Of a DNA stretch of 64,000 bases, positions 37,856 to 47,900 are shown piece after piece. The notes under the pieces are model-generated. The model was not told the origin of the DNA and ran no database searches. It saw nothing but the letters and a program-made list of their open reading frames with translations. Origin of the DNA: Callipepla californica brunnescens (lineage: Eukaryota; Chordata; Aves; Galliformes; Odontophoridae); the NCBI GenBank assembly GCA_023055505.1, contig JALIRH010000005.1, positions 2,046,001 through 2,110,000 of the forward strand, written 5' to 3'. Position numbers and translations under genes: made by a program. Each line of letters starts with the position of its first letter. Within the stretch, counting starts at the first letter, position 1.

Positions 37856-37936
37856 TAGTGGCTGTAAGCAGGTCACGCCACCGTATAATATCCAATTTCC
37901 AAAACCGGATCTATAGTGCACTAACACTAACCTACT

Positions 37937-37990
37937 AAAAAAGAAAAAAAGAAAAAAAAAAAAAAAGAAAAAAAAAACAGGAAAAAAAAG
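37937..37990. repeat. A-rich tract
   Basis: Over 50 bases of A with scattered G and one C. No upstream retrocopy is recognisable, so it is called simple low-complexity sequence. Confidence 0.8.
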
Positions 37991-38574
37991 AGTTTGTGTA
38001 GGTTTTGAATGATTACCAAATCAAGTTCATTCTGAACCTATATTGAACCAAGCGTTCCTAGTTGCAGCCTACTCATACTGCCACCCTGAAATGTTAGCAA
38101 AACATTCTGTAACACATACTAGGAATTTTTAGAAAAAGGCAGTGTGGGATTTCTGGGAATATTATTGCATTGGCGTGCTCTGAAGTATTGCCTTACCAGT
38201 TCAGTTTCCTGAAGCATCTCAGATACTGTGTTTGGAATCTGTGGCGCTGTCTCCAGTGGGTTTGCTTAAAACTTGACCCTTTGCTAAAATGTAACTTCCA
38301 TGAACAGGAGCAAAAGGAATTTGTAACATGTTCAATGGAAGTTTTACTCCTTGACTGTCCTGGGAACAGGGCTTGTTCATCAAACTGCAACAGTAGCTCT
38401 ATTGCAACCTGTGTTATCCAGGAGGCTATACACAGTAGAGCTACTTGCTGTCGCTGTGTGCTTTCTGCTTATTTGAAAATAGCCAAGATTACCATCAGAC
38501 CGATAGAGAAGAAATTACCTGCCAACATTTCCAAGGTCAGCCTCTTCTCCAAGGTGCCAGTGATGGAATGAGAG

Positions 38575-38790
38575 GTAAAAGCCTCAAGTCGCACCATGGG
38601 AGGTTCAGGTTGGATATTAGGAAACGTTTGTTCTCAGGAAGAGTGGTGATGCAGTGGCACAGGCTGCACAGGGAGGTGGTAGTCACCATCCCTGGGGGTG
38701 TCTGAGAACCATGGAGATGTGGGACCATCATGGTTAGTGGGCGTGATGAGTTGGGGGTCTTGGAGGTCTTTTCCAATATGTGATTCAGAG
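38575..38790 (+). mobile_element. CR1 LINE fragment (plus) next to the PRKG2 promoter
   Basis: Blocks ggaggttcaggttggatatt, cacagggaggtggtagtcac, tggttagtgggcgtgatgag and cttggaggtcttttccaata identify a CR1 3' part. It ends about 140 bp before the CpG island of PRKG2. Confidence 0.85.
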
Positions 38791-39066
38791 GCAACGGAAA
38801 GATTTGGGTATTTCTCCTCCAGTGCTTCAGCCGGCAAGTTTGAGTTCATGGTCGGGACAAAACGCAAACTGGGGACGGACGGAAAGACACTCCCGAAAAG
38901 AGAAGGAGAAAGGTTGGAGGAGGAAATCAGAGATCCGGGCACGCGTGCAGTAACACCCTCCCTGCATCAGCCGAGCCGCCAGCCCTCGTAGTGCGGGAGC
39001 TGCTCGGATCCACCGCACCCAGCGGGGCTCCGCAGGGCCCCCGCGGCGCTGGCAGAGCGGGGCCGC

Positions 39067-39077
39067 AAGATGGCGCC
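39067..39077 (+). promoter_or_regulatory. YY1-type motif in the PRKG2 CpG island
   Basis: AAGATGGCGCC is a near-perfect YY1 core (AAnATGGCGnC). Such sites are often found at or just after transcription starts of CpG-island promoters, so this may mark the start region. Function is inferred. Confidence 0.45.
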
Positions 39078-39264
39078 GCGGGAGGAGCGCGGGGGGACAG
39101 CCCCGACCACCGCGGGTCCGACCGCGCCTCACCGCCCACCCCGGGGCCCACCCCGGGGCCGCCCGCCGCTCTCCGCCCGCCCCCGCCGCACCGCACGGCC
39201 GGCCGAACCCCAGCGGGGCTGCGCGCTGCGCTGCAGTCGGAGGATGGAGCGCGCTCTGCTTTGA
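39070..39264 (+). other. Possible upstream ORF in PRKG2 exon 1
   Basis: An ATG inside the YY1-type motif opens a 64-codon frame that closes before the exon 1 donor. It would be an upstream ORF only if transcription begins before 39070. The encoded sequence is Pro/Arg-rich, as expected of GC-rich DNA, and is unlikely to be a functional protein. Confidence 0.25.
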
Positions 39265-39282
39265 CTCATCGCTCACGGACAG
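39200..39282 (+). other. PRKG2: PRKG2 exon 1, non-coding (start approximate)
   Basis: The CpG-rich sequence ends in donor GGACAG|GTAAGG, with the exon ending at 39282. The real start may lie further upstream within the island. It should be untranslated because the PRKG2 initiator lies in the exon beginning at 41290. Confidence 0.55.
39262..39268 (+). promoter_or_regulatory. AP-1 (TRE) site at the PRKG2 exon 1 end
   Basis: TGACTCA is a perfect AP-1 consensus, 14 bases before the exon 1 donor. The match is certain; its use in regulating PRKG2 is inferred from position only. Confidence 0.4.
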
Positions 39283-39617
39283 GTAAGGCAGACCTGTTGT
39301 TTGCGTTCCGTCTCCGCTCCGCTTTCTGCTGTGACTGGGAGCACTCATCCGTCCCTTTCTCCAATGGTTTTAGACGCCTGCGAGAGCCTTCTGTGGAATG
39401 CGGTGACTGCCACTGCAGCATTTCCTAAGGCAGAATGCTGGGTGTGGGGACGGTCTTCCCATAATCTTTGTTTCTGCTTTATGTGTCGTAACAGTTTTAT
39501 CTCCACTCGATCTTGCCTGCATGCTGAGCTTGGATCTTTGGTTGTGCCATAGGTCGCTCCTCAGAGATAACCAGTATGTTACCTTGATACGTGCGTTGTT
39601 TGAATTCTCCTCTCTAG

Positions 39618-39695
39618 CACGGATCTGTCACTGGTGAACTTCATGACGAGCTGAAGCACCGGCTGCCAGGAGACACCGGGAAATCAAAGCAGAAG
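39618..39695 (+). other. PRKG2: Probable PRKG2 non-coding exon 2
   Basis: A pyrimidine-rich acceptor (ttctcctctctag) and a good donor (CAGAAG|GTGAGT) bound 78 bases with no long frame. A tiny upstream ORF (ATG at 39643, stop at 39652) is present. The exon is inferred from splice signals alone. Confidence 0.4.
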
Positions 39696-41289
39696 GTGAG
39701 TGGTACACCATGTCACAGTCAGCACCCAGAGCTGAGAGGAGCAGAGACTGCTTTAAGGAGAACTACATGTGAGTTATATTGCCTAATACTTCTGTTGTGA
39801 CCTGCAAAGCAGCAGCAAACCAGTGCAGAACTGTGCTGGAAGTCTTAACAGGCTTCGTCAGGAGCCTGAGCAGGTGTCAGAACAGCAGCTCTGTGAGGTG
39901 CTAAGGCAATGCAGCCCTAAGATCGTTTCTTCTTTCCAAGTGGACATCTTATGCTTGAGCCGCATCAAAGCTGTAACTGGTGCTGTCATGGTCCACAGAT
40001 GGGATTTGTAGGCAGACATTGCTCTGAGACTCCTTCTGACATATTGTGGTATAGCTGAATGCTGGACGCCCAAAAGCAATCTGCTAAGTATTTCTGCCCC
40101 CAAAAATATGTGCATTTAGTATGCCCTGCTCCTCTTAAAGCAAATGATATGCCAAAGGGAAGGAGATATATCACTTTGGAAATCCACTGAGGGCTGCTGG
40201 TTGCAGCAAATGTTGGGAGGGCAAGTGTCCTCGCAGTAATCCAAACCTTTTCCTGGCTACTTTTCCTGAGAAAATGGTAGAAAGGAAAACATTTCAATGA
40301 GAAGTAATTGTTCCTCAACAGCAGTATCTGAGCTAGCTTGAACATTTTAAGAAAGCTGCAGGAAGCCTGCCTGCTACCTGCTCTTGGTGGGAGCGCATTT
40401 AGTGATAAGGATCAGCCCTACATTTGTACTCAGAGGACAGCAAGACTGATCAAACTTTGGGAAAGAATTCTGATGCTTATTAAGACAAAAAGGTAGGACA
40501 GAAATTTTCAGGATAAGAGAGAGAAATCTTCCTGAAATGGGCTCCTCCACTCTTGGACATGTACTGGAAAGTCAAGTAGGATTTCTTAATGCAAGAAGCA
40601 GATCTACTCATTTCCTGGCCATGACCTCTACAGACAGGAGGAGTCAGAAGGGAAAAAAATAGAGTAATAGGAATAGAGATCCATTAAGTGTTAGACTAAG
40701 TAAATCAGACATTTGGAACAGCATATAAATCAAGTAGTCTGTATGATTTTTCAGTAGGGATCTCCTTTTGGACACAGCTGGAGATGGTCAGATCCTTGCT
40801 CTGATCGGCATGGCTGTTTTAAAAAGCATGTTATTTATGCACATCCTTACTGAATAACATATCCTTTGTGCCAGGTAGGTCTGTACCCAGTGGTTGAGTT
40901 TGTGTAATCCATGAACTCAATGGAGAAAAGAAGCTGTAGTTTTCTTTTCATGTATTAAACTTCATTCTTAAGCAACGAAGCACAAGCTTTTCTTGTTATA
41001 TTTTTATTCTTGTTTTGTCTGTATTGGGCTGAGAGGAGCTTCTTTAACCTACAAAAAGAAGTTGCTCCCATCAGATCTTTTTCTTTCCATCCACCAAGCC
41101 ACCACCTCCTCTTTTTTCTGTATCCCTCTCACTTTCAGGACTGAGAAGTGTGAAATCAATAAACTGTTATAGTCATTTCAAATTTTGCTGCTAGTTAAAT
41201 GGTTTATATTCATTACTTACTATTCAACAAAACTATTTTCCTTCTGGCCAGGTAACCAAGTATCACAGCAAATGTATTTTTGCACCTAG
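39696..41289 (+). other. PRKG2: PRKG2 5' intron before the start-codon exon
   Basis: A 1.6 kb intron (longer if exon 2 is skipped). No repeat or other gene was recognised. The open frames here are short and overlap on both strands. Confidence 0.55.
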
Positions 41290-41811
41290 GTCTCCGGACA
41301 AAATGGGGAATGCATCAATGAAATCCAAACATCTGAGGCAACCAGATAGACATGTAGCAAACCTAGCTCTTGGTTGTGCTAGCAACTATAAGTTTCTAAC
41401 GGACCCTGCCATTGGCATCCATTTGACTGGACAAGTTGATGTGCTTTGCAGCAGAGTGCTTGAACTAGAAAAGGAGCTGAAAATAAAAGATGAAGAGTTG
41501 CAAGACAGTCAAAGTCTTGTTGCTGAGCTTCAGGAGCAGCTGTCTGTGCAGACTAAGGTCATAGCAGAACTCACCAAGGAACTTCAGAGCAAGTGCATAC
41601 AGCTGAACAAGCTGCAGGATGTTATTAACACTCAAGGAGAACACTCTCTTCAACCTTCTCCATTTAGAGTGACTCCAAAGAATCAAGTCTCCGCTGACAG
41701 GAGGAAAGGAGCTAAGGAAGGTGTATCTGCAGAGCCAACAACACAGCTCTATAATTCCAGCAAAAAATCTAAATTTTCCTTTGAAAAATCAAGAGTCCGA
41801 AAGGATTCCAG
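41290..41811 (+). CDS. PRKG2: PRKG2 coding exon 1 (ATG at 41303)
   Basis: Acceptor tttttgcacctag, 13 bases of 5' UTR, then ATG at 41303. It encodes residues 1-170: myristoylation site, an extended linker (about 21-45), the leucine zipper for dimerisation, and the autoinhibitory segment. Donor TCCAG|GTGAGC, ending in phase 2. Confidence 0.95.
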
Positions 41812-41915
41812 GTGAGCTCATTGAGGAGTGTCTGCATGCTTGTTTTGCAAGGATATAATTGCTGTCATGATGATACTGTCTCTTTTTAAGAGATCACAAT
41901 TAAAGCATCCATCCT

Positions 41916-41970
<55 letters not shown>

Positions 41971-44900
41971 TTTTGTTCTCCCTATAGACTTTCCCTCTAT
42001 GGTAATTAAATGCTAGCTGGACTAGTTTAACTTTTAACAAAGAGTTACCCGTGTGACTTCAGATTGAGTTGTGGTGACCTCTGTATATCAGCTTTTATCC
42101 TCTTCATGGCTTGTCATTACTAGCAATCGAACAGAAAGTAAGTCTCAGGTCCAGATTTGCCCACAGCTGACAGCTTAAGCTCTACTCTGGAGCACTAATG
42201 AACAGTAGACCATATGACACCACATGGGTTCATATCCTTGTTCTTGTCTTATGGTTGGCTTGAGAAAGAGCAGATGTTCTCAGCTCGAGTGCACTGTGGA
42301 CATGATTCTTATCTGTGTACTAGCTTTGTCATCCTGGTGTCAACTCACCATTGCAACATGTAACAATATTTTGTTCAATATGATTATCCTGTTAGTAGCT
42401 TTCTCTTGCCCCCCAGCTTCTGACAGTCAAGGTTTAGGAACATATTTATACTTTTACCTCTCTGAATCCAATTACACTTCCAATCTCTGCAAAAGCCAGA
42501 CGAACTGCCAGTTGCAGCTCAGCTTGGAGACAGTTCTCAGGCTGGTATCCTTAAACACACCTTACTGTTTTACCTCTCAGTTTAGGCAAATCCCAAGGAT
42601 CTGATTGAACATGATGATCACCAGAATGTGTGAACTTCAGCCAGCAACTCAAGAGTCTCAGCTTTGTGCGTCTTCATGATTTTGAGGCATTCACGGCACC
42701 TTCAGACTCATGCTGCTGTAGACCTAAAAGCTGTCAGGCTCCAACAAGTTGTCATCCATTGTGTTCAGTGCTACATTTCTTTTCCCTTCCCATTAATTTT
42801 TTTTATAATCTGATTCAAAAATAATCGTAATTACTGGTATGGTTCCCATAGATTTGTAACAGTTTAGATCATACCATTGCTGCATTTATTCTGAGCTTTA
42901 CTGTCCTGGAAACAACTGTTTTAATATTCTGTGCAACAGCTCTGAGAACAGACCACTGTCCTCTCTCCTCCCAACTATTTCTAGCTCTCCTACTGTTCTC
43001 CTTACTTTCCTTCTATTCTCTTCTGTTTGACACCTCCTGATTTCCTTCATTTGCTCTTTAATCTTTATTGGATTTCTCATCTTCCATGATGGTCGCTAAA
43101 CTTTCATTTGTCTGCTAACTATTGCCCTGAGTATAATTTTAGAGTGAAGCCAAACTCATTGTTTGTTCCATTATCAAGAGCTAGTAAGTGTTTCAATTTT
43201 GCCACTGTAATTAGTGTTAGAGAGTTTGCCATTAGGGAGTTGGCCATGTGTTCTTTACAAAAGTTGCTTCTCAAGTCGCAGTGAGAAACAAAGTAAAAGA
43301 AAACAATTTTGGATGCATAACCAAAACATCACCTTAGGAGATTGGACTGGATGTTCTCTAGAGGTCCCTTTCAACCCCTACAATTCTGTGATTCTGTGGT
43401 TTTAATACTATCTATTACTCTGACATTGACGTAAGTCAGAGAAGATGGAATTTAAAAATTACTTTCAGGGTATTCTAAGTATTCAATAGATCATACTAGA
43501 GATTACATTACTTCTTCTTACATTATCAAGCTTAAATTCAACTTCATTTTTTACCCACTGTTCTTAAATTATAAAGAAATCTTCCATAATTATTCATTTT
43601 TCAGCTCTAACTCTTTGTAGGACAAAAGAAAATATGCCTGGGTTTCACTTGAAGGTACAGGAGTGGTTAGAAAGACGATTAAATAGCTGAATATGGACTT
43701 GTATTAATGGTGCTGCAGCAGTAGTGTTTTTGTTGTTGTTGTTGTTTGTTTGTTTTAAAGTTCTTGTCAAGTCCTTTGTACTAATGTTGTACAAACTCAC
43801 TGCATAGTTCCCTGCTATTTATTGAATGGGATTTTGATACTCTTGCTGGGAGTATCTCAACACAAATGCTTTAATGAAAGCTCTAGAAGCTTCAAATGAT
43901 TCCTCATCTGTGGACTATGAATGCATATCCTTGAATATATGCAATCTCTTGTGTTGGATAAAAGGTTCAAAAAACGAGTGTCCTCTTTATGGGAGATTGG
44001 ATATTGAAAAGTTCTAGCAAAGGCCTAAAGAATTTACCCCTTGGGAGCGGTATTTGGAAGTCGATTGCACTCCAGCTGATCTTTCAGTCTGAAAATAATT
44101 CAGCCTCTTACCATTTGCACAGCATTACTAATTTAAATATCTGATGACCTGTGGTGTGTTTTCTCCACTTTTGTGTGTCCCTCCACAGCATGCAGTCATG
44201 ATCAGTAGCATTTAAGCTGCTTACATAAGCTTTTTCCTCATTACAGTCTCAGGATCACAACTGGACTGCTACCAGCCATTATTGGATGGAGAATGAAATT
44301 ATTACTATTTGTTACTTAACAAGTACTTTTCCTTTTAGTCATTTCCAGCACATGTCCAAAATCTCTCATCATTAGGAGAAAGCTAGATGGAGAGAAAGCA
44401 TTGCTCCCTGAGGCATATGCTCCTAGAAAATTACAAAACTGGGGTGGATGTAGGGGAAGCTGAAAAAAGTCAACAATGATGTATTGTGCTGGATGTGTAT
44501 GAAATGAGCAAGCAACTGAGTGAAGAGCTTGGGGCATGACTGCGATGCTTTTAGGTCCTCACTACACTGCTGGAAAGCAGTACAGGTTTCTGCTCTGTAT
44601 TTCTGGGAGTTTTAGTGCTTGTTGTTAAGTATAATTTCACCAGCCATTACTGTATTTTATTGTGGGGTAATGTGCACGATGCAGGTCAAGGTAAATGAAA
44701 TAAGCAAAGCCATTTTTAGTAGGAAACAAAGTTAGAGGCTCTATTCCAATAACCCTATTGCCTTCAGAAAAAGCCATGTTATGATCTCTGTTTCTAAGCA
44801 ATCTTTACCATAACTACTTGATTTTATTTTCTTACTTCTTGTCATTACCATTACAGATTTACAGACATTATGAGGCAAGTAATGTGGTAAATGTACTTTC

Positions 44901-47900
44901 TTTTCATTCCCCATTTCCATGACAGTTCATCGCTGATTTCCCTCAGGAGACTTTGTATGTTTTGATGACAGATTTGCATTGTTTTTACAAATACAAGCAG
45001 GAGGGGTTTCTTTGTAGAAAGCCACAAGGATATTGGTTTCGTTGGGCAGCTTGTCTATACATGCTGAATAGGAACAAGGGGTCTTGAAGATGTAATGTAG
45101 CTTTCACTAGCAGTGAAAGAGAACTGCTCAGCTGGTCCATAAAGGCTTTCAGTGCAGCTTTTGCTTAATTGCATTTGTTTCTGGCATGGATTCAAGGCAA
45201 CTACATGGTGATTAGAGGAAGCCCTTGACCCAGTGCAATCAGAATGCATGGATTGCCTGATGTGTACACAGAGCCATCTCTGTCCCAGCTGTTTGGTCTC
45301 TAGTAGTCAATTCAGGCGATTTTAATTTTCTTGCATTCTCTTCTTGAAATCCAACCATTCAGATGTTGCACCAGCAGAGCAAACACATCATTCTTGTCCT
45401 TGCAGTTCTTTTTATATCAACTTTTCCTACTGCAGGAAGCAATTCAGTGACACTGTGCCAGGAAACGTGAGCAGGAACCAACCAGGACACAGTCCCACAA
45501 GGTCCAAATGGATGAAACATCAGGATGATAACAACAACCAGCAGCAACCCCAACCAAAAAGGGATCATTCGGGTCCAAGTTCCAGCCAGAAAACATGACC
45601 ACAGCACTTACAGTGTGGTGTTCAAATCCCTACAGAAGAAAACATCAAGAATGTTGCTAGCACTTACGGAATATAAGTTAAAATGATTGTGACAAGCAAC
45701 TGTGGTACTGGTCATGTTGTCAGTGTTAGAAATTAAAGGAAACATTTTGAGAAGAAAGAATGCCTTTTGAGTAATGTAACCCAGCCATGCTTGATCTATT
45801 AAACTTTGCCTTTCCTTGAAAACAGTGAGAAGAAGCTCATCACAGATGCCCTGAATAAAAATCAGTTCCTGAAGAGACTGGAGCCTCAGCAGATCAGAGA
45901 GATGGTGGAATGTATGTATGAGAGGACTTTCCAGCAGGGAAGCTATGTCATCAGACAAGGAGAGCCAGGCAATCACATTTTTGTCCTAAAAGGTGAGTAT
46001 TGCTTGCTCATGCACTGCACAACTTCAAGAATTAGGGAAGTAATTCAGAAATCTTTGCAGGAGACAGCAGTGTTGTTGCTTGTATTCATTCTGGTCCTGC
46101 TGCATGTTTTACCTGTGACTTTTGTTTCTTCAGTTTCTTTTTTAAAAGAATTAGAATTGAAATAATTGATAAGAATTAGAGTTTATGCTGTAGAAAATAC
46201 AGGAATATATATATAAAACAGAGCTCACATCTTTGAAAACTGCTAATTATAAATGGAGGTTTTAGTGTGAAAAATTGATAGTAGCTGTGCTTGAAAAAAG
46301 AAAGATGGGATGTGGAGAAGGAAAGAGGCAGGATTTGTGCATCCAGAATTTCTCCTGACACAGTAGAGCTTTCCTGAGGGCGCAATAGGTATGTTGAAAA
46401 GAAGAGGTCCAGGCTTTCAGGATGGGTTTTTGGGGCCATAACCTGTGAAGAAATTCAGACTATCTTTTACTTCTAACAGATTGATGGTAAGACTCAAGAC
46501 CACTTTATTTAAGGACAAAGTAATTTGATTTTCATCTTTTTGCCCTCCCCCTTACAGTCTGCACATACATGTACATGTGCTTGCAAGAACAAAAAAGCCT
46601 CATTAGTAATTTTTTTCTTTGATCACTGTTTTAATATGTCCTTGTCTAAAACACATGAGGCTATCTGAACCACTGCGGAACATTTTGGTGTAGCAAAAGT
46701 TTATCCCATCAGGGTTTAGAATGGCCCTTCTCCATAGCCTAATCAGGGTGCTGAAAAGATTCTGTCATCTCTCGTTCCACATTCAAATCATGTATTAGCA
46801 ACGCATCCAAAAGGGAAAAAATCACTCTGATTGTTTGTACCTGTGTTTCAAGGCAGCGTCCCTATCCTTGCTTGACTTGAGAGAATGATGAAGCCTGAAA
46901 TGTCTTGATTTTTCTTCATTTCACTGTGTGCAACAGAGCTCAGATTTAATTCATGCTAACCTGATGATTTTTGGCAGAGGGCAGACTGGAAGTCTTCCAG
47001 CAGAATAAACTGCTCTCCTCCATCCCTGCATGGACAGCGTTTGGTGAACTGGCCATTTTATACAACTGCACACGGACAGCTTCTGTGAAAGGTACACAGT
47101 ATTTCTTAGAAAAATATTGCTCAAAAAGAAGTCAGTAGGTACAATTGTGAGATCCTTGCTGTATCTAGACTGTCTTTAAAGTTGTCATTTAATAGATGTC
47201 TGCATGACCAAAGTGCCTATGATAAGCTCATGTTTCCTTATTTGAATTTGTTCTATCTGGGCAGCCGAACAATCCTCTGTCACCAATGTTTTTAACTCTA
47301 GTATGACCTTTGATAAACAATCATGCACCTCCAAAATATGTTTTTTAACCAAATCTGTACCAGATTAACTACTAAGGAATGGTTATATTTCAGTGTAGAA
47401 TGATTTAGTTGCAGTAGTGATCCTTAATTCTTAATGATGGTATTTCAAACACTGAGTTTGAAGATATCTCAGAACGATACGCTGTTCTTTTTTAGTAAAG
47501 CAGAAAAAGCCTAATTTGAGCAGAAATAAGACGTATAGGAAATGGTTGCTTTTGCATTTCTTTTAGTTCCATACCACTCAGGAAGTTACTGAGTCTTGCC
47601 AAGGTCCGTTTGTATATGGCATTCAGGAGAAGATTGCGTTTGATAACAGTGAGATGGTGGGAGAGATGAAATTTCTCGATGAGACATGCTGCTTCTCCAA
47701 GAAAAATACTGTTTCTTGCTTTGTGTTTACTGCCTGACACCATATATTTCAGTATTGTTGTGATATAGATATCTGTCTTCTGTGTAAAACTGGATATTAA
47801 CCCGTTCAGTATCCCTGGATTCCTTTTCTAACCCGGTATCTTAATTCTGTGACAGAGCAGGAAATGAACAAACAAGATTTTAATTCCCCATCCACTTTTT

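Larger units (their letters stand above)
29690..38570. other. Intergenic region between RASGEF1B and PRKG2
   Basis: About 9 kb without a supported gene. It holds CR1 fragments (31976-32135, 35140-35390, 37765-37855, with another at 38575-38790), simple repeats (33724-33752, 36190-36236, 37937-37990) and a CTCF-like motif (30756-30769). The longest open frame (30287-30817, 176 codons, +) resembles no family I know. Confidence 0.6.
38930..39300 (+). promoter_or_regulatory. PRKG2: CpG island promoter of PRKG2
   Basis: This is the most GC- and CpG-rich segment of the window, with GC boxes (ccgcccacccc, ctccgcccgcccccgcc) and a duplicated ccaccccggggcc unit near 39137-39163. It ends with a donor at 39283. 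No TATA box is seen. It contains a YY1-type motif and an AP-1 site, annotated separately. Confidence 0.8.
41812..45825 (+). other. PRKG2: PRKG2 intron after coding exon 1
   Basis: A 4.0 kb intron with a long (ATTT)n microsatellite right after the donor, a CR1 fragment (43325-43400), a (TTG/TTTG)n tract and a possible cryptic exon (45436-45466). Nothing else was recognised. Confidence 0.65.

Noticed and set aside
37937..37990. A-rich tract considered as the tail of a processed retrocopy
   Set aside because: The tract is interrupted, no coding or RNA-like body lies upstream, and no target-site duplication was seen.
38170..38571. 133-codon open frame just upstream of the PRKG2 island
   Set aside because: No recognisable domain, it runs into a CR1 fragment at its end, and a minus-strand frame overlaps it.
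38827..39428. Overlapping long open frames on both strands across the PRKG2 CpG island (173 codons minus, 145 codons plus)
   Set aside because: GC-rich sequence lacks stop codons by composition. The translations are Pro/Arg/Gly/Ala-rich, overlap on opposite strands, and cross the inferred splice donor.
41914..41974. Regular repeats considered as a CRISPR array
   Set aside because: It is a 4-bp microsatellite without spacers, in an animal intron.
45344..45598. 84-codon frame ending in a Gln/Asn-rich stretch inside a PRKG2 intron
   Set aside because: Low-complexity composition, overlap with a minus-strand frame, and no matching segment in PRKG2. Only a 31-nt splice-bounded part was kept, as a low-interest finding.
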